A DNA stretch of 64,000 bases from Acidobacteriota bacterium. GTDB lineage: Bacteria; Acidobacteriota; Terriglobia; Acidiferrales; UBA7541. Location: positions 1 to 64,000 of the forward strand of contig PLUM01000036.1 of NCBI GenBank assembly GCA_003165465.1. The letters are read 5' to 3'. Below the pieces are notes generated by a model. It did not search any database. It worked only from the letters and a program-made list of their open reading frames with translations, and had not been told where the DNA came from. This document shows positions 21,716 to 33,551 of the stretch, in pieces; within the stretch, counting starts at the first letter, position 1, and each line of letters opens with the position of its first letter. A program made the position numbers and the translations under genes.

Positions 21716-24064
21716 TTATTGGCCGACGCCGGTGTCCGCGGATTTAGCCGCATCTTGAATCGACTTTGCCCGCTGTTGCGCTTGCGAGGAATCGGCTGTC
21801 TTTCCTTGCGCGGCGTAGAGGTCCGCGAGCGCGGACCAGAGCGCGGGATTCTCCGGCGTCAAACTCGTTGCGAGCTTTTGTTGCGCGACCGCGCGATCCA
21901 GATCATTCATTTGCCGGTAGGCGCGCGCCCTTCCTTCCGCCAGTTGCGCATTAAAAATATTGCCCATGTCCGACGATTCGCCACGGTAGGGGCTTTCCCG
22001 TTCGGCTCGATCGAAGGCGGCGAGCGCGCTTTGCGGTTGATTCATGTACAGGTAGAGAAGCCCGGCGGATCGCAAGCGCTCGTAAGGAATCTGGGAAAGG
22101 GAAGCGGCCTCGTTCACGGAGCGGAGCGCGTCCGGGAAGCGATGCTCGTTCGAGTAGAGCCGCGCGAGGGCAAACCAGGCCGCATCGCTTGGATGATCTT
22201 GAAGCACGCGAAGATATTCGCGCTCGGCCTCGTCCGCACGATTCAGGGCGGCGAGCATTTGCCCCTTCACCAGATGCAGGTTGGCATCGTCCGGAAAAAG
22301 TTGTTCGGCCTGCGCGAGCGTGGAAGCGGCGTCCGCGTCGCGCGAAAGCATGAAGTAGATGGATGTGGCGTTCATCAGGTAATGAAATCGCTCGGCTCTC
22401 GATCGAAACGAATTTTCGATTGCCGCATTCGGCGGAGCGATGGGCGCGGTCTCGCAGCGGATGCCAAGCCTTCGGATGAGGCTCGCATTTTCCGGGCGAT
22501 TGCGGACGAAAACGATGGAGACATCGTCGAGATACACGGGCTTCCATGCGCTGCTCGCGCAGAAATCCCGCAGCGGAAAAGTGCCCAGCCCCGCATATCG
22601 CGCCACGGAAAAAATGGCGGTGTCGATTCCCCAGCGGTCGGCGGCACGCTTCCATTCAGGGGAGTCCGGTCCAATTGATACCAGCAATCTTTGCTCGGCG
22701 AAAAGACCGTTGCCGAAGGGGATATAGCGCCCGTCGACGAAGTCGGGATACCGAGGTCCGATTCGCCAGGTGAGATATCCGCCGAGGCCGTAGTCGTGGA
22801 AAACGTTGCCTGGCAAACCCTCGCGCATCAGGAAAGCCGTGGCTCGCTCGGGATACCACCAAGAAGGGCCGGCGCCGAAAAGCGAGAGTTGACCGGAATC
22901 GAGGTAGTAGCGGTCGGTGACCAGGTCCGCGATTCGCAATCCCGCGAGGGTAATGAAGATCGCGGTAATCAGGAATGCGAATCGCGGAGAAATCGGGATC
23001 GCTGGATTTGGCGGATTGATAGTTTCGGAGTTTTTGAGTTTTAGATTCGCGCGAGCAGCAATCTCACGCGCGAGTTCGCCGAGCAGCGCTCCGCCGATGA
23101 CGGCGGCAAGAATCGCGAAGAGCGCCTGCAAACGGATGTGTTGTATGGAGAGATAGATTCCGGCGGCGAGGACCACGGCGGGCCCGATACGTTTTTTCCA
23201 GAGTGCCGCGAGAATCGCCAGTGCGCCCGCTGCCAGCAGCCACCAATCCGCAATGGCGGGATCGCGCACAGTAAGCGCTTGCCGCATAGCGAGCGAATTA
23301 AAATGCGCCGCCGACCATTCGCCGATGAATGCGCTGTGAATCTCCATGACCTTGTTTTGGCGATAGAGCGCCTGGTAGATGCGCCAGCCCCAGGGATTGA
23401 TACAAGTTGCCGCGAAGGATGCGGCGATCCACGGGGTGAGATTTTTCAAACGTAAAAGGGCGGGCGTGCGGCGATCCGCGAAAAACATATCGCAGGCCTC
23501 GAACAATACTCCTGCGCCAAGAAGCCCTAGGCCGGCGACGAATCCGAGATGCAGATTGGCCCACAGGAAAAAAATGCCGGGCAGGAGCCGCAGGCGCACG
23601 GGTTTGCCGCAGTGGTTTCTCCAGGTCATGCCGAGAACGGCGGCGAAGAGTACGGTGGTAAAAAGTTCAGCGCGCGGAATCGTGCGAAACGCAATGGTTG
23701 GCACGGCGACGATCGCGAGCGCCACCGTGAATCTTCCGCCGGCGAAAGCAAGAAAGGCCACGGTGGAGGCGCAGGCAAAGGCTCCCAGCCACGACAACGC
23801 GGAATACCCGCCAGCCAGCGTCAGGAGATAGAAAATCGCTCCGGAAAATGGCGGGTAGATCCATTCCTTGCCGGGCGCGGTGTAGGAGAAAAGTTCCACG
23901 CGCGGAATTTGATGGTGCTGGACGAGGTAGCGGCCCGTGGAGAGTTGCCAGCCGAGATCCAGGTCGGATACGGTGCGCAGTCCGGCTAAGAAAGCATAGC
24001 TCAGCGCCAGCGTAATGAGGCAGATGCGAATCCAGTCCGGGCGGGTTTGAGACTGCGTGTGCAT
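21716..24064 (-). CDS. large polytopic membrane protein with C-terminal TPRs (GT-C-like)
   Basis: The 782-residue protein has ~10-11 transmembrane helices over residues 12-430. The early periplasmic loop SDLDLGWQLSTGRYLVQHHQ carries acidic residues where GT-C enzymes place their catalytic Asp. A periplasmic domain (residues ~430-540) and five or more TPR repeats (for example DPSDAAWFALARLY-type units) make up the rest. Function is not established; a lipid-linked-sugar transferase or an envelope polymer protein is plausible. It stands alone on the minus strand, convergent with the PQQ dehydrogenase. Compare the shorter protein at 1722-3515, which has the same modules in the same order. Confidence 0.65.
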   Translation of the reverse strand: MHTQSQTRPDWIRICLITLALSYAFLAGLRTVSDLDLGWQLSTGRYLVQHHQIPRVELFSYTAPGKEWIYPPFSGAIFYLLTLAGGYSALSWLGAFACASTVAFLAFAGGRFTVALAIVAVPTIAFRTIPRAELFTTVLFAAVLGMTWRNHCGKPVRLRLLPGIFFLWANLHLGFVAGLGLLGAGVLFEACDMFFADRRTPALLRLKNLTPWIAASFAATCINPWGWRIYQALYRQNKVMEIHSAFIGEWSAAHFNSLAMRQALTVRDPAIADWWLLAAGALAILAALWKKRIGPAVVLAAGIYLSIQHIRLQALFAILAAVIGGALLGELAREIAARANLKLKNSETINPPNPAIPISPRFAFLITAIFITLAGLRIADLVTDRYYLDSGQLSLFGAGPSWWYPERATAFLMREGLPGNVFHDYGLGGYLTWRIGPRYPDFVDGRYIPFGNGLFAEQRLLVSIGPDSPEWKRAADRWGIDTAIFSVARYAGLGTFPLRDFCASSAWKPVYLDDVSIVFVRNRPENASLIRRLGIRCETAPIAPPNAAIENSFRSRAERFHYLMNATSIYFMLSRDADAASTLAQAEQLFPDDANLHLVKGQMLAALNRADEAEREYLRVLQDHPSDAAWFALARLYSNEHRFPDALRSVNEAASLSQIPYERLRSAGLLYLYMNQPQSALAAFDRAERESPYRGESSDMGNIFNAQLAEGRARAYRQMNDLDRAVAQQKLATSLTPENPALWSALADLYAAQGKTADSSQAQQRAKSIQDAAKSADTGVGQ

Positions 24065-24167
24065 GATTTTCGATTGTGGACGACACCGCGCGGGAGAACA
24101 ACGTGGAAAGCCCGCGCCGCGCCGTGAGAGTCAACGACGCGTTTGGCGAGCGCGGGCATGTTTTTGG

Positions 24168-24245
24168 TGGCACAGGCTTCAGCCTGTGTTTTTTTGATTT
24201 TAGCTTGCCGCAAATTAAAACCACACAGCCTGAAGCCTGTGCCAC
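24168..24245. repeat. palindromic repeat family A, copy 3
   Basis: GTGGCACAGGCTTCAGCCTG... and ...CAGCCTGAAGCCTGTGCCAC arms of ~34 nt flank a 20-nt centre. It lies between the GT-C/TPR gene and the first repeat-domain lipoprotein, 17 nt past the latter's stop. Confidence 0.88.
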
Positions 24246-24262
24246 TGAAAAGCGTTGTGCGG

Positions 24263-26476
24263 TTAGAACCGGCGGAGAATCGCTCCGACGGCCAGCTGGC
24301 CGCTTTGGGTGCCCAGAACGTAGGCCTGAGTGGGGCTGACTACGTAGGCCGCGTAATTAACAGAGTTGAGTATGAAGGGCGAGCGTCCGGCTGTTGATGG
24401 AGCGACGTAAGAACCCGTCACGGCCAGCGCCGAGGCCAGCGTCCCCGCGGTGTTTACGTCGACAGATCCCGCTGTTACCTTGCCCGCGCCATCGGCTGCA
24501 AGCTCGCCCGTGCTGACTTGCGAGGACGCGCCGGAAATCCCGCTGGTCTGGATCGCGTAGTTGCCTTGTATGGATGCCAGAGAGAACGCCGCGCTTTGCT
24601 GCTGCGTGAAAAGTCCGTCGCTGGCAATGCTCGCAATACTAGAATCGGTTTCCTGAAGCACGGCGGTTGTATTGCTTCCCACGGGTCCCAGATAAAATAT
24701 AAGAGTGTAGGGGCGGCTTGCCGTGGTGAACGTGACCGTGCCGCGCCCATTCGACGCCACCGAGTACGTGCCGGCGTACGACCCGCTCACAACGAACGGT
24801 ACGTTTGAAGCCGGTGTTCCGTTCACATTCTCGTCGAGCACGCCGCTCGTGAGGTGACCGCTTCCATCGGCAAGAAAACTTCCCGCCGTGGCGATAGGCC
24901 CGCTTGCGGACGATCCGGCCAAGACAAATGCGTAATTGCCTCGGAGGGCGGAGGCGTTGAATGTGAAATTGGAAGTTTGCTGGAACGTGAAGCCCGCAAC
25001 CTGCAGCGTGGTGTCAGTCCCGACAAATTTCGCGGATCCTCGGGAGACGACGTAGAAGTTGAGCTCGAAGGTTGGGCCGGCGAAGCAGGTCGAGGCATTC
25101 ACGGTCGTGAGCGTCATGGTGCCGCGCCCATTCGAGCCCAGCGAATACGTGGAGAGGGAAGTGGGCGCTGGAGAGCAGATGGTCGCGGTTCCGGCAATTA
25201 AATATTGGCTCAGCGTTCCGCCATCGTTGATGTCAATGGAGCCGCCCGTAATGTGGCCCTCGCCATCGGCAGTGAATTCGCCGATTTGCGAAAGCCCGTT
25301 CGATCCGTGCACGCCGGAAAAATCAAAGACGTAGGCGCCGCTCAAGGCCGAAAGCGGCACGCCCGTGAAGGTCGAGGCGTCCTGCGCATTCGCGTGGCCC
25401 GTGGCCGTTCCCGGATAGGTGGCCGAAACGGATGCGTCGAATCCCGTGATCTGCAACTCGTTCCCGTTCACCAAAACAAAATCGAAATTCGAGGAAGCAA
25501 GACTGGCCGGAGCGTGGCTATCGTTGAATTTTAGAGTGCCCCGTCCGTCAGCCGCCACGGTGTACGTGCCGGAAAACGAATACCCCGGCGTTATGCCGGT
25601 GGTTTCATTGATGTCCTCCAACCCGCCGGTCAAATTCCCAGCCCCATCCGCGGAAAAACTGCCTGCGCGATAAAATGTGCCAGCGGAAGGACCCGACAGG
25701 ATCTTGCCCGCAATCGAAAAGGCGAACCGTCCCTGCAAGGAAGAAGTGGTGTAGCCGGAAATCGTGACGGGTAGGGGTGCGGACGACGAGGATGGCGAAT
25801 CCTGAGCCACGGCTGTGACCGAAACGGTCTGGCCGATGGGCGGCGTGAGCGGCGCACTATAGACGCCATTCGAATTGATCGTGCCAAACGTCGAATTTCC
25901 GCCCAAAATGCCAAGGTCGCCAACCGGGCCCACGTACCAAAAAACGGAGTTGGTCGTTCCTCCGGCTTCGGTGGCGGCAAAATTCAACGTATTCGCCGTG
26001 CCCGAAGGTATCGTCGTGGCGCCGGCCGGGGAAGTAATCGTCACGGTGGGAGCGGGCGTGATGGTGAGCGTGGATGTGGCCGAGAGTTTTTGATCTTCAA
26101 ATGAAACGGCGCCCACCGTTACGGTGTTAGGTGAAGGGACTACACTAGGGGCACGATACAGGCCGTTGGAATCGATTCGCCCAAGGGTGTCGTTTCCGCC
26201 GGTAATGCTGTTCACCTGCCAGATGGTGACGGAGTTTGTGCCTCCCTGGATGTAGTCGGAGAACGGCTGGGCCGTCGCGACACTGACCGAGACCGTGGCG
26301 GGTGAAATCGTGACGCTGATGTTCGTCACCGGGTCGGTGCACGTGGAGGTCGCAGTCGACGTGGAAGAGGTCGACGTTGTCGTTGTGCAGGTGATCGCCG
26401 TGCTCGCGGGTGGTGCGCCGCAGGAAGTCAGGCCGAAGAAAGCAATGACCGCGACAAAAAATAGGAGGCGTTTCAC
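24263..26476 (-). CDS. secreted lipoprotein with Ig-like domains and four ~130-residue repeats (copy 1)
   Basis: A GTG at 26476 gives VKRLLFFVAVIAFFGLTSCG, a lipoprotein signal with lipobox LTSC; ~737 residues follow. A Thr/Ser-rich tether leads to two Ig-like (bacterial Ig/Big_2-type) domains, then four homologous blocks each reading roughly GxYxFxxxG, AGSFxADGxGxLTxG, DxNxxGT, and NGRGTxTLT. I recognise no named family for this block. Extracellular attachment or matrix function is only a guess. The reading from ATG 26542 would put 22 charged residues before the signal. A tandem paralogue lies upstream on the same strand, 343 nt away. Confidence 0.72.
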   Translation of the reverse strand: MKRLLFFVAVIAFFGLTSCGAPPASTAITCTTTTSTSSTSTATSTCTDPVTNISVTISPATVSVSVATAQPFSDYIQGGTNSVTIWQVNSITGGNDTLGRIDSNGLYRAPSVVPSPNTVTVGAVSFEDQKLSATSTLTITPAPTVTITSPAGATTIPSGTANTLNFAATEAGGTTNSVFWYVGPVGDLGILGGNSTFGTINSNGVYSAPLTPPIGQTVSVTAVAQDSPSSSSAPLPVTISGYTTSSLQGRFAFSIAGKILSGPSAGTFYRAGSFSADGAGNLTGGLEDINETTGITPGYSFSGTYTVAADGRGTLKFNDSHAPASLASSNFDFVLVNGNELQITGFDASVSATYPGTATGHANAQDASTFTGVPLSALSGAYVFDFSGVHGSNGLSQIGEFTADGEGHITGGSIDINDGGTLSQYLIAGTATICSPAPTSLSTYSLGSNGRGTMTLTTVNASTCFAGPTFELNFYVVSRGSAKFVGTDTTLQVAGFTFQQTSNFTFNASALRGNYAFVLAGSSASGPIATAGSFLADGSGHLTSGVLDENVNGTPASNVPFVVSGSYAGTYSVASNGRGTVTFTTASRPYTLIFYLGPVGSNTTAVLQETDSSIASIASDGLFTQQQSAAFSLASIQGNYAIQTSGISGASSQVSTGELAADGAGKVTAGSVDVNTAGTLASALAVTGSYVAPSTAGRSPFILNSVNYAAYVVSPTQAYVLGTQSGQLAVGAILRRF

Positions 26477-26627
26477 CGAGCCACTCTCTTCGTTGTTCGA
26501 GATTCCTGAGACATGCAGTTCGGCATCAACCTTGATCCCCAAAATTGGAATTATATCTTAATTATTCCCGCAGGCTCCATGCCCCGGTCCTGCTCTGTAT
26601 TTGGCAATCCTCGCGATGGATTGCTCT

Positions 26628-26757
26628 TCAGGAGGCCGGGGCTTTAGCCCCGACGCCCGAGTTTGTCTGTTCAGGGGCTCTAGCCACTGAAGCTTCAGGG
26701 CCTAAAGGCCCCCTTCAGGCGACTCTTGGTGTCCGACCTAAAGGTCGGACCTCCTGA
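26628..26757. repeat. multi-stem structured repeat (family H) between the two lipoprotein genes
   Basis: The ~130-nt element has outer arms TCAGGAGGCCG/CGGACCTCCTGA. Within it are consecutive small stems: GGGGCTTTAGCCCC, CAGGGGCT..AGCCACTG, GGGCCTAAAGGCCCC and GTCCGACCTAAAGGTCGGAC. All centre on a TTTAG/CTAAAG core. No coding potential is apparent. Confidence 0.75.
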
Positions 26758-26819
26758 CTGCCGCGCTTACTACCATGGAAGCTAACTGCCATGGAAAACT
26801 TCATGGGTCGCGCGCCTGC

Positions 26820-28910
26820 TTAAAACTGATTGTCGATCGTGCCCAGGGCCGTGCCTGCCGGGCTCGCGTCCGTGTCCAGGGCAAAAAACTGCGTCGGGCT
26901 CACCATGTACAGCACCAAATTGCGCGTTGTCGCGGCTGGCTTGGTGTTGAGCGGGAGAGACATCGTCACTCGCAGTTTATTCACTAGATCGGCGGAATAC
27001 ATACCCGTCGCGATTGCAACGCCTGATTGTGTCGCGCCGAAATCGTTGATGTCGGCCGTGCCGGAGACACCCTTGCCCGAACCTGCGCTGGTCATCTGTC
27101 CGAGGAAATCTTCCCGATTGCCCGCCGTTCCTGCTTTATCCGTGCCGGCGAAGCGGAACGCATAGCTGCCGGTCAGCGTCTTGTCCACGAATGACCCGCT
27201 CGGTGATGGAACGAGGACTCCGTGAGCGACGACTCCGGAAGTTTTTTCCAGGAGCACGGCGTTGGATGACGAAATGATGTAGAAAATATAGGAGTGAGTT
27301 CCAACCGTCAGCGTGCCCCTGCCGCAAGCGTCCATCGCGTAGGAGCCAGTGAGTGTTCCGACCGCTGAGGACACCGTGCCGCCGCTATTTTGATCGACCG
27401 ACGCGGCGCTGACGGCACCGGTTGTGCCGTCGGCCGTAAAGCTGCCAACATCCGCAATCGCCACGCCCGCATTAGCGCCCGAGGTATCAAACACGATCGA
27501 GCCGCTCAGGGCGTTCAGTCCCCAGCCGCATGTGGCGCTGGTCTGCTGCTTGTAGGCGTCGCCGAGCAGGATGGACGCGGGAGCCGTGTCGATCTCAATG
27601 AATTTCGCCCGGTTGGAAGAGACCGGATAGAAACTGAACTGAAGGCCATTCAGCGTCACGGTTCCCCGGCCGTTTGCGTTGATCGAATACGTGGAAGCCG
27701 GGAGCGACACGTTTGACAACGTCCCGCCGGCATTGATGTCCATCTCGCCGGGCGCTACAGAGCTGCCCAGGCTGATGGTGCCGAATCCGTCTGCCGCAAA
27801 TTCCCCCGCGGCGGATTCTTCCGCCGCGCTGGATGAAACGCCAGAGAAATCAAACGAGTACGTTCCGGACAAGTTTCCGTCGCCGGCGCCAAAATTCAGC
27901 GAGGATTGAGAGACCATCTCGCCTCCCGCGGTGATCGTTGCGGCAGTCAATGATGGGGCGCTGAATTCGACGATCTGCGCCTGGCTCGGAGAAATAACCA
28001 CGATACTGAAATAAGCGGTTGCGGGCGATCCCTGCGGGCAGTCCGAACTGCTGTCCTCGCAGAATTGCATGACGCCGCGGCCGTCCGGTCCGATGGAATA
28101 GGAACCGGTGAAGGATATTTGTGTGTGAACTGTGTTGGGCGCTCCACCCTGATTAGTATCTTCGATGCCGGTAACGGCGCCGCCGCCCACCGTGAAACTT
28201 CCCGCGCGAGCCCAAAAAACGTTTGTCGGCAACCTACCGCTGGTGGAGAAAGCAAACGGCCCGCTCAGGACATTGTTTCCGAAAACCACCTGGACCGTCA
28301 CGCTCATCGTTTCCGTTGCCAGAGCCTGCGAGGTGGCCGTGATGGTCACCATCTGCCCTGGTGGAGGAACGAGTGGCGCGCTGTAGTTGCCTTGCGCCGA
28401 GATGCTGCCAATCCCAATGCTTCCTCCGAGTGTGCTGGATACGCTCCAGTAGACGGGAACGGTTGCGCCGGTGGAAGTCGTGGCGGTACAGGAGAGCTTA
28501 TTGCCGGAGGAGACGACCGATGCCGAAACTGAATTGGAATTGACGCATGTGACAGCGCTGATTGCCGTGGGCTGCTGGATGGTCAGGTTTTGCGTTGCGG
28601 TCAACGTGGATTGCACCTGCGAAGTTGCCGTGATCGTGATCACGTTGTTGGTCGGCACGCTTGCGGGAGCCGTGTACAGACCTCCCGAATTGATCGACCC
28701 AGTGCCGGTAGTGACCGCCCAATTCACCAAGTTGCTGCTCAGGTTGACGACGGTAGCCGTGCATTGCGAAGTGCCCAGGATGGTCACATCGCTGGGAATG
28801 CAGGAAATGGTCATGGTTGGAGTCACGGTCGTGTTGCTCGCACCGCAGGAACTGAGAACTGCCAGCGCCGCGGTCAATCCAAAGAAGAAAAGAAGACGAT
28901 TCCAACGCAC
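26820..28910 (-). CDS. secreted lipoprotein with Ig-like domains and four repeats (copy 2)
   Basis: The GTG start at 28910 (VRWNRLLFFFGLTAALAVLSSCG) is a lipoprotein signal with lipobox LSSC; 696 residues. Like its downstream neighbour it has two Ig-like domains (SIGSISAQGNYSAPLVPPPG) and four blocks with GxYxF, AGSFxxDG, DxNxGG and GRGTxTL. Identity between the two is modest but the layout is the same, so this is an old tandem duplication. Function unknown. An upstream in-frame ATG at 28967 would add 19 residues with no support. Confidence 0.7.
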   Translation of the reverse strand: MRWNRLLFFFGLTAALAVLSSCGASNTTVTPTMTISCIPSDVTILGTSQCTATVVNLSSNLVNWAVTTGTGSINSGGLYTAPASVPTNNVITITATSQVQSTLTATQNLTIQQPTAISAVTCVNSNSVSASVVSSGNKLSCTATTSTGATVPVYWSVSSTLGGSIGIGSISAQGNYSAPLVPPPGQMVTITATSQALATETMSVTVQVVFGNNVLSGPFAFSTSGRLPTNVFWARAGSFTVGGGAVTGIEDTNQGGAPNTVHTQISFTGSYSIGPDGRGVMQFCEDSSSDCPQGSPATAYFSIVVISPSQAQIVEFSAPSLTAATITAGGEMVSQSSLNFGAGDGNLSGTYSFDFSGVSSSAAEESAAGEFAADGFGTISLGSSVAPGEMDINAGGTLSNVSLPASTYSINANGRGTVTLNGLQFSFYPVSSNRAKFIEIDTAPASILLGDAYKQQTSATCGWGLNALSGSIVFDTSGANAGVAIADVGSFTADGTTGAVSAASVDQNSGGTVSSAVGTLTGSYAMDACGRGTLTVGTHSYIFYIISSSNAVLLEKTSGVVAHGVLVPSPSGSFVDKTLTGSYAFRFAGTDKAGTAGNREDFLGQMTSAGSGKGVSGTADINDFGATQSGVAIATGMYSADLVNKLRVTMSLPLNTKPAATTRNLVLYMVSPTQFFALDTDASPAGTALGTIDNQF

Positions 28911-29335
28911 TTTGTCACGCCCCAAATAAGAATTTAGCTCAAGCACTGGAAATCCCCCCGCCCGCACTGCGCTCTTGCCGGTGTGTGCCCGGCCCCTGAT
29001 AATATGTTTTCCCGCCGCCGTTCAAACTCCTCCGCACACCCGCAACGAACCGGCTTGCAAGACGCTTCGGAATCTGGACAGATACTCATCCCCCGCGAGG
29101 CATAGATGCGGCGTCGCATCGTGGTGTCGCCTGCGTAAAAGCGGAATCTGACAATAGACCGTCCACCCACTATAAAGTCAAGAGGAATTTGCAGTTTGGA
29201 GGGATGCGCCGGGCGAGTTCGCCGCATTTAAGCGAACCTGTTGAGAATGGAACTGGCGGATATTCCTGCGGACTTCTCGGGAAACCCTCCGACACCTCTA
29301 AAAATCACGAGCGGCCGGCCAACTCGAAGAAAGGC
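28911..29335. other. intergenic, nothing recognised
   Basis: The 425-nt stretch upstream of the lipoprotein contains only short overlapping frames without ribosome sites. No repeat family member, RNA or promoter was convincingly identified. Confidence 0.4.
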
Positions 29336-29962
29336 TTATCTAGGAAATGCGGATTGGTAGGTTATGGACCAGCCTACGATGGTCATGGCCAAGACGAGCA
29401 AAAGCGCGGACACGCTGATCAAGCTCAGCGCCCTGCCATGTCCCAGCAGTGCGTCGCGAGTGCTTGCATTGGCGCACAAAAGTATGAAGACGACAATGAC
29501 GATGGCCCACGGGAAAATTTCCGGAAGGCCGGGATGTTTGGCAAGCCCTGCAAGAAAGGTATCGGGTGGCTGGCCGGCGGGCACCCACCAGGGGAGTACC
29601 GGGGCAATTACTCCCAGGAGCGCGAAAAACAGCAGATTCCGGGTTATCCAGCCTTTGACCTTGGGCCTGGAATCCTTCCAGACGAGATAGTCCCAGGCGA
29701 GAAGGCCCATGGTGAGTGGTACCCAGCCGTACAGCGAGCCTTTTTCGTCCAGCCACAGCCAGACGCGAAACAGCATATGCGGCGGATGCCCGGCAATGCT
29801 GTGCGGCACCAGGAACCAGACCACCAGCGAATTGGACAGCGCGGCGACCATTAGCGTGATCAAACTCATTAATTGGAACCAGTGCCGCGTGGCAATCACT
29901 CCACATCTCGTGCAGAGGGACTGTGTTTGCATGAATTGCAACCCGCAACGTTCGCAGAACAT
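29336..29962 (-). CDS. zinc-ribbon polytopic membrane protein, unknown function
   Basis: The ATG at 29962 (GGAGG 7 nt upstream) gives 208 residues. The N-terminus is a zinc ribbon, MFCERCG with CTRCG ten residues on (two CxxC). Five or so hydrophobic helices follow (residues ~28-50, 75-95, 110-130, 150-170, 182-205). Such CxxC-membrane proteins are common and mostly uncharacterised. It is divergent from pyrG. Longer readings in this frame run into the pyrG promoter side and lack a ribosome site. Confidence 0.65.
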   Translation of the reverse strand: MFCERCGLQFMQTQSLCTRCGVIATRHWFQLMSLITLMVAALSNSLVVWFLVPHSIAGHPPHMLFRVWLWLDEKGSLYGWVPLTMGLLAWDYLVWKDSRPKVKGWITRNLLFFALLGVIAPVLPWWVPAGQPPDTFLAGLAKHPGLPEIFPWAIVIVVFILLCANASTRDALLGHGRALSLISVSALLLVLAMTIVGWSITYQSAFPR

Positions 29963-31924
<1,962 letters not shown>

Positions 31925-32000
31925 ATTAGATTGAGCCTCACACGTTATCCACAGATTTCCGGAGGAAGTTCCTCGTTTTCGGTTGGCGAATTAAATTCTT

Positions 32001-33551
32001 CTATGTTTTCGTCGATGGCTGTGCAGGCAATGGAGGACGCCGCTTGTGCCAGTCCGTCGCTTGCTCATACGCGTGGGCGAGTTGGAAGACGACGGATTCG
32101 CCCCCGAGTGGGCCAATGATCTGCAATCCGATCGGGAGGCCCTGACTCGTGAAGCCGCACGGGAGGGAAATCGCTGGCCAGCCGTTGACGTCGAACGGTG
32201 AGGTGTTGCGGACAGTCGGCAAAATATCATCCGCATGCGGATCCGAAATTTCCGCTGGAGGAATCGCGATCGTCGGAGTGACCAGCACGTCCACTGAATC
32301 AATCCATTTTTTCGCCGTTCGACGGATTTGCGCAAGATCGCGGCGCCCCTGGATGTAGGCCGGCGTGGTCACGCCGGCGCCGGCTTGAATTCGTTTCAAT
32401 GTGATTGGCTGGTAGAGCTCCGGGGTTTTTGTTACGTATTCGCGGTGGTACGCATAGGCCTCGGCAGCTCTCACGACGTCTCTCAGGGTTTCCATGTTAC
32501 TTGCCGGCAGCCCAACGTCACGAATCCCAGGCGTGAGTTTCCCCAAAACGGATAAAGCCTGCTTGATAGCGGCGTCAACTTCCGGATCGAGGTCCGCGAA
32601 AAAGAAGTCGCGAGGCGCACCGACCCGCAGGGAGGAGACCTTGGTTCCGATCGCTTTTGAATAGTCGGGCACGTTCATTTCTTCGCTCGTGGTATCCTGC
32701 GCGTCGTATCCGGCGATTGCCTGAAGCAGGAGAGCTGTGTCAGCCACGGTGCGCGCCATCGGTCCGACGTGGTCAAGCGACCAGGAGAGAGGGATCACTC
32801 CACGGATGCTCACCAGTCCGTACGTGGGTTTAAGGCCGACAATGCTGCAACGGCATGCGGGAATCCGTACGGAACCAGCCGTGTCCGAACCGAGCGCCCC
32901 GTAGCAGAGTTCAGCGGCCAGTGCCGCAGCCGAACCTCCTGAGGAACCACCGGCGATGTGGCTTAGCTCCCAGGGATTGTGCACGGCCCCAAAATAACTG
33001 ACGATTGAGGCACCCCCAAAGGCGAATTCCTGCATGTTGGTCTTGCCAAGGAGTACCGCGCCTGCATCCTTCAGTCTGCGCACGACTTCCGCGTCTTCCG
33101 TCGGGATGCGATCTTTAAATACGCCACTGCCGCCAGTCGTTCTCACTCCGGCCGTATCGAACAAGTCCTTCAAGGCAATCGGGACGCCATGAAGCGGTCC
33201 TCGCCATTTCCCGCGCATCACCTCGGCTTCGGCCTCGCGCGCCTGTTCAAGCGCCGATTCTCCCATGATCGTGATGAAGGCATTCAGTGCGGGGTTGACT
33301 CGGTCAATTCGCGTGAGGCACGCCTTCGTTAGCTCCACGGGCGAGACTTTTCTTTTGTGTATCAGATCGGCTACTTCGCCGATACTCAATTTGGTGAGGT
33401 CGTCACTTGGGCTGACGCTTGCGGGGTTTGTCCTTTGAGAGTCCAGACTTGTTTCCGTCACTGCGGGAACCTTCGTGAGAGAAACAGCAGTTCCTGCCAG
33501 AGTGGCTCTGAGAAACGACCTTCGCGATAAATCGTCGGAAGGAATTGTCAT
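32001..33551 (-). CDS. Tat-exported amidase (amidase signature family, GatA-like)
   Basis: The 516-residue protein begins with a twin-arginine signal (DLSRRSFLRATLAGTAVSLT). The amidase-signature triad is visible: Lys in PIALKDLFDT, cis-Ser in AGGSSGGSAAALAAEL, and nucleophilic Ser in LGSDTAGSVRIPA. The C-terminal region ends FTSQGLPIGLQIIG. Although it resembles GatA, the Tat signal rules out the tRNA amidotransferase role; it probably hydrolyses a periplasmic amide of unknown identity. It sits inverted between pyrG and kdsA, facing pyrG tail to tail. Confidence 0.85.
   Translation of the reverse strand: MTIPSDDLSRRSFLRATLAGTAVSLTKVPAVTETSLDSQRTNPASVSPSDDLTKLSIGEVADLIHKRKVSPVELTKACLTRIDRVNPALNAFITIMGESALEQAREAEAEVMRGKWRGPLHGVPIALKDLFDTAGVRTTGGSGVFKDRIPTEDAEVVRRLKDAGAVLLGKTNMQEFAFGGASIVSYFGAVHNPWELSHIAGGSSGGSAAALAAELCYGALGSDTAGSVRIPACRCSIVGLKPTYGLVSIRGVIPLSWSLDHVGPMARTVADTALLLQAIAGYDAQDTTSEEMNVPDYSKAIGTKVSSLRVGAPRDFFFADLDPEVDAAIKQALSVLGKLTPGIRDVGLPASNMETLRDVVRAAEAYAYHREYVTKTPELYQPITLKRIQAGAGVTTPAYIQGRRDLAQIRRTAKKWIDSVDVLVTPTIAIPPAEISDPHADDILPTVRNTSPFDVNGWPAISLPCGFTSQGLPIGLQIIGPLGGESVVFQLAHAYEQATDWHKRRPPLPAQPSTKT

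Noticed and set aside
32001-33551. GatA subunit of the tRNA amidotransferase
   Set aside because: A twin-arginine export signal and absence of gatB or gatC make a periplasmic amidase more likely.
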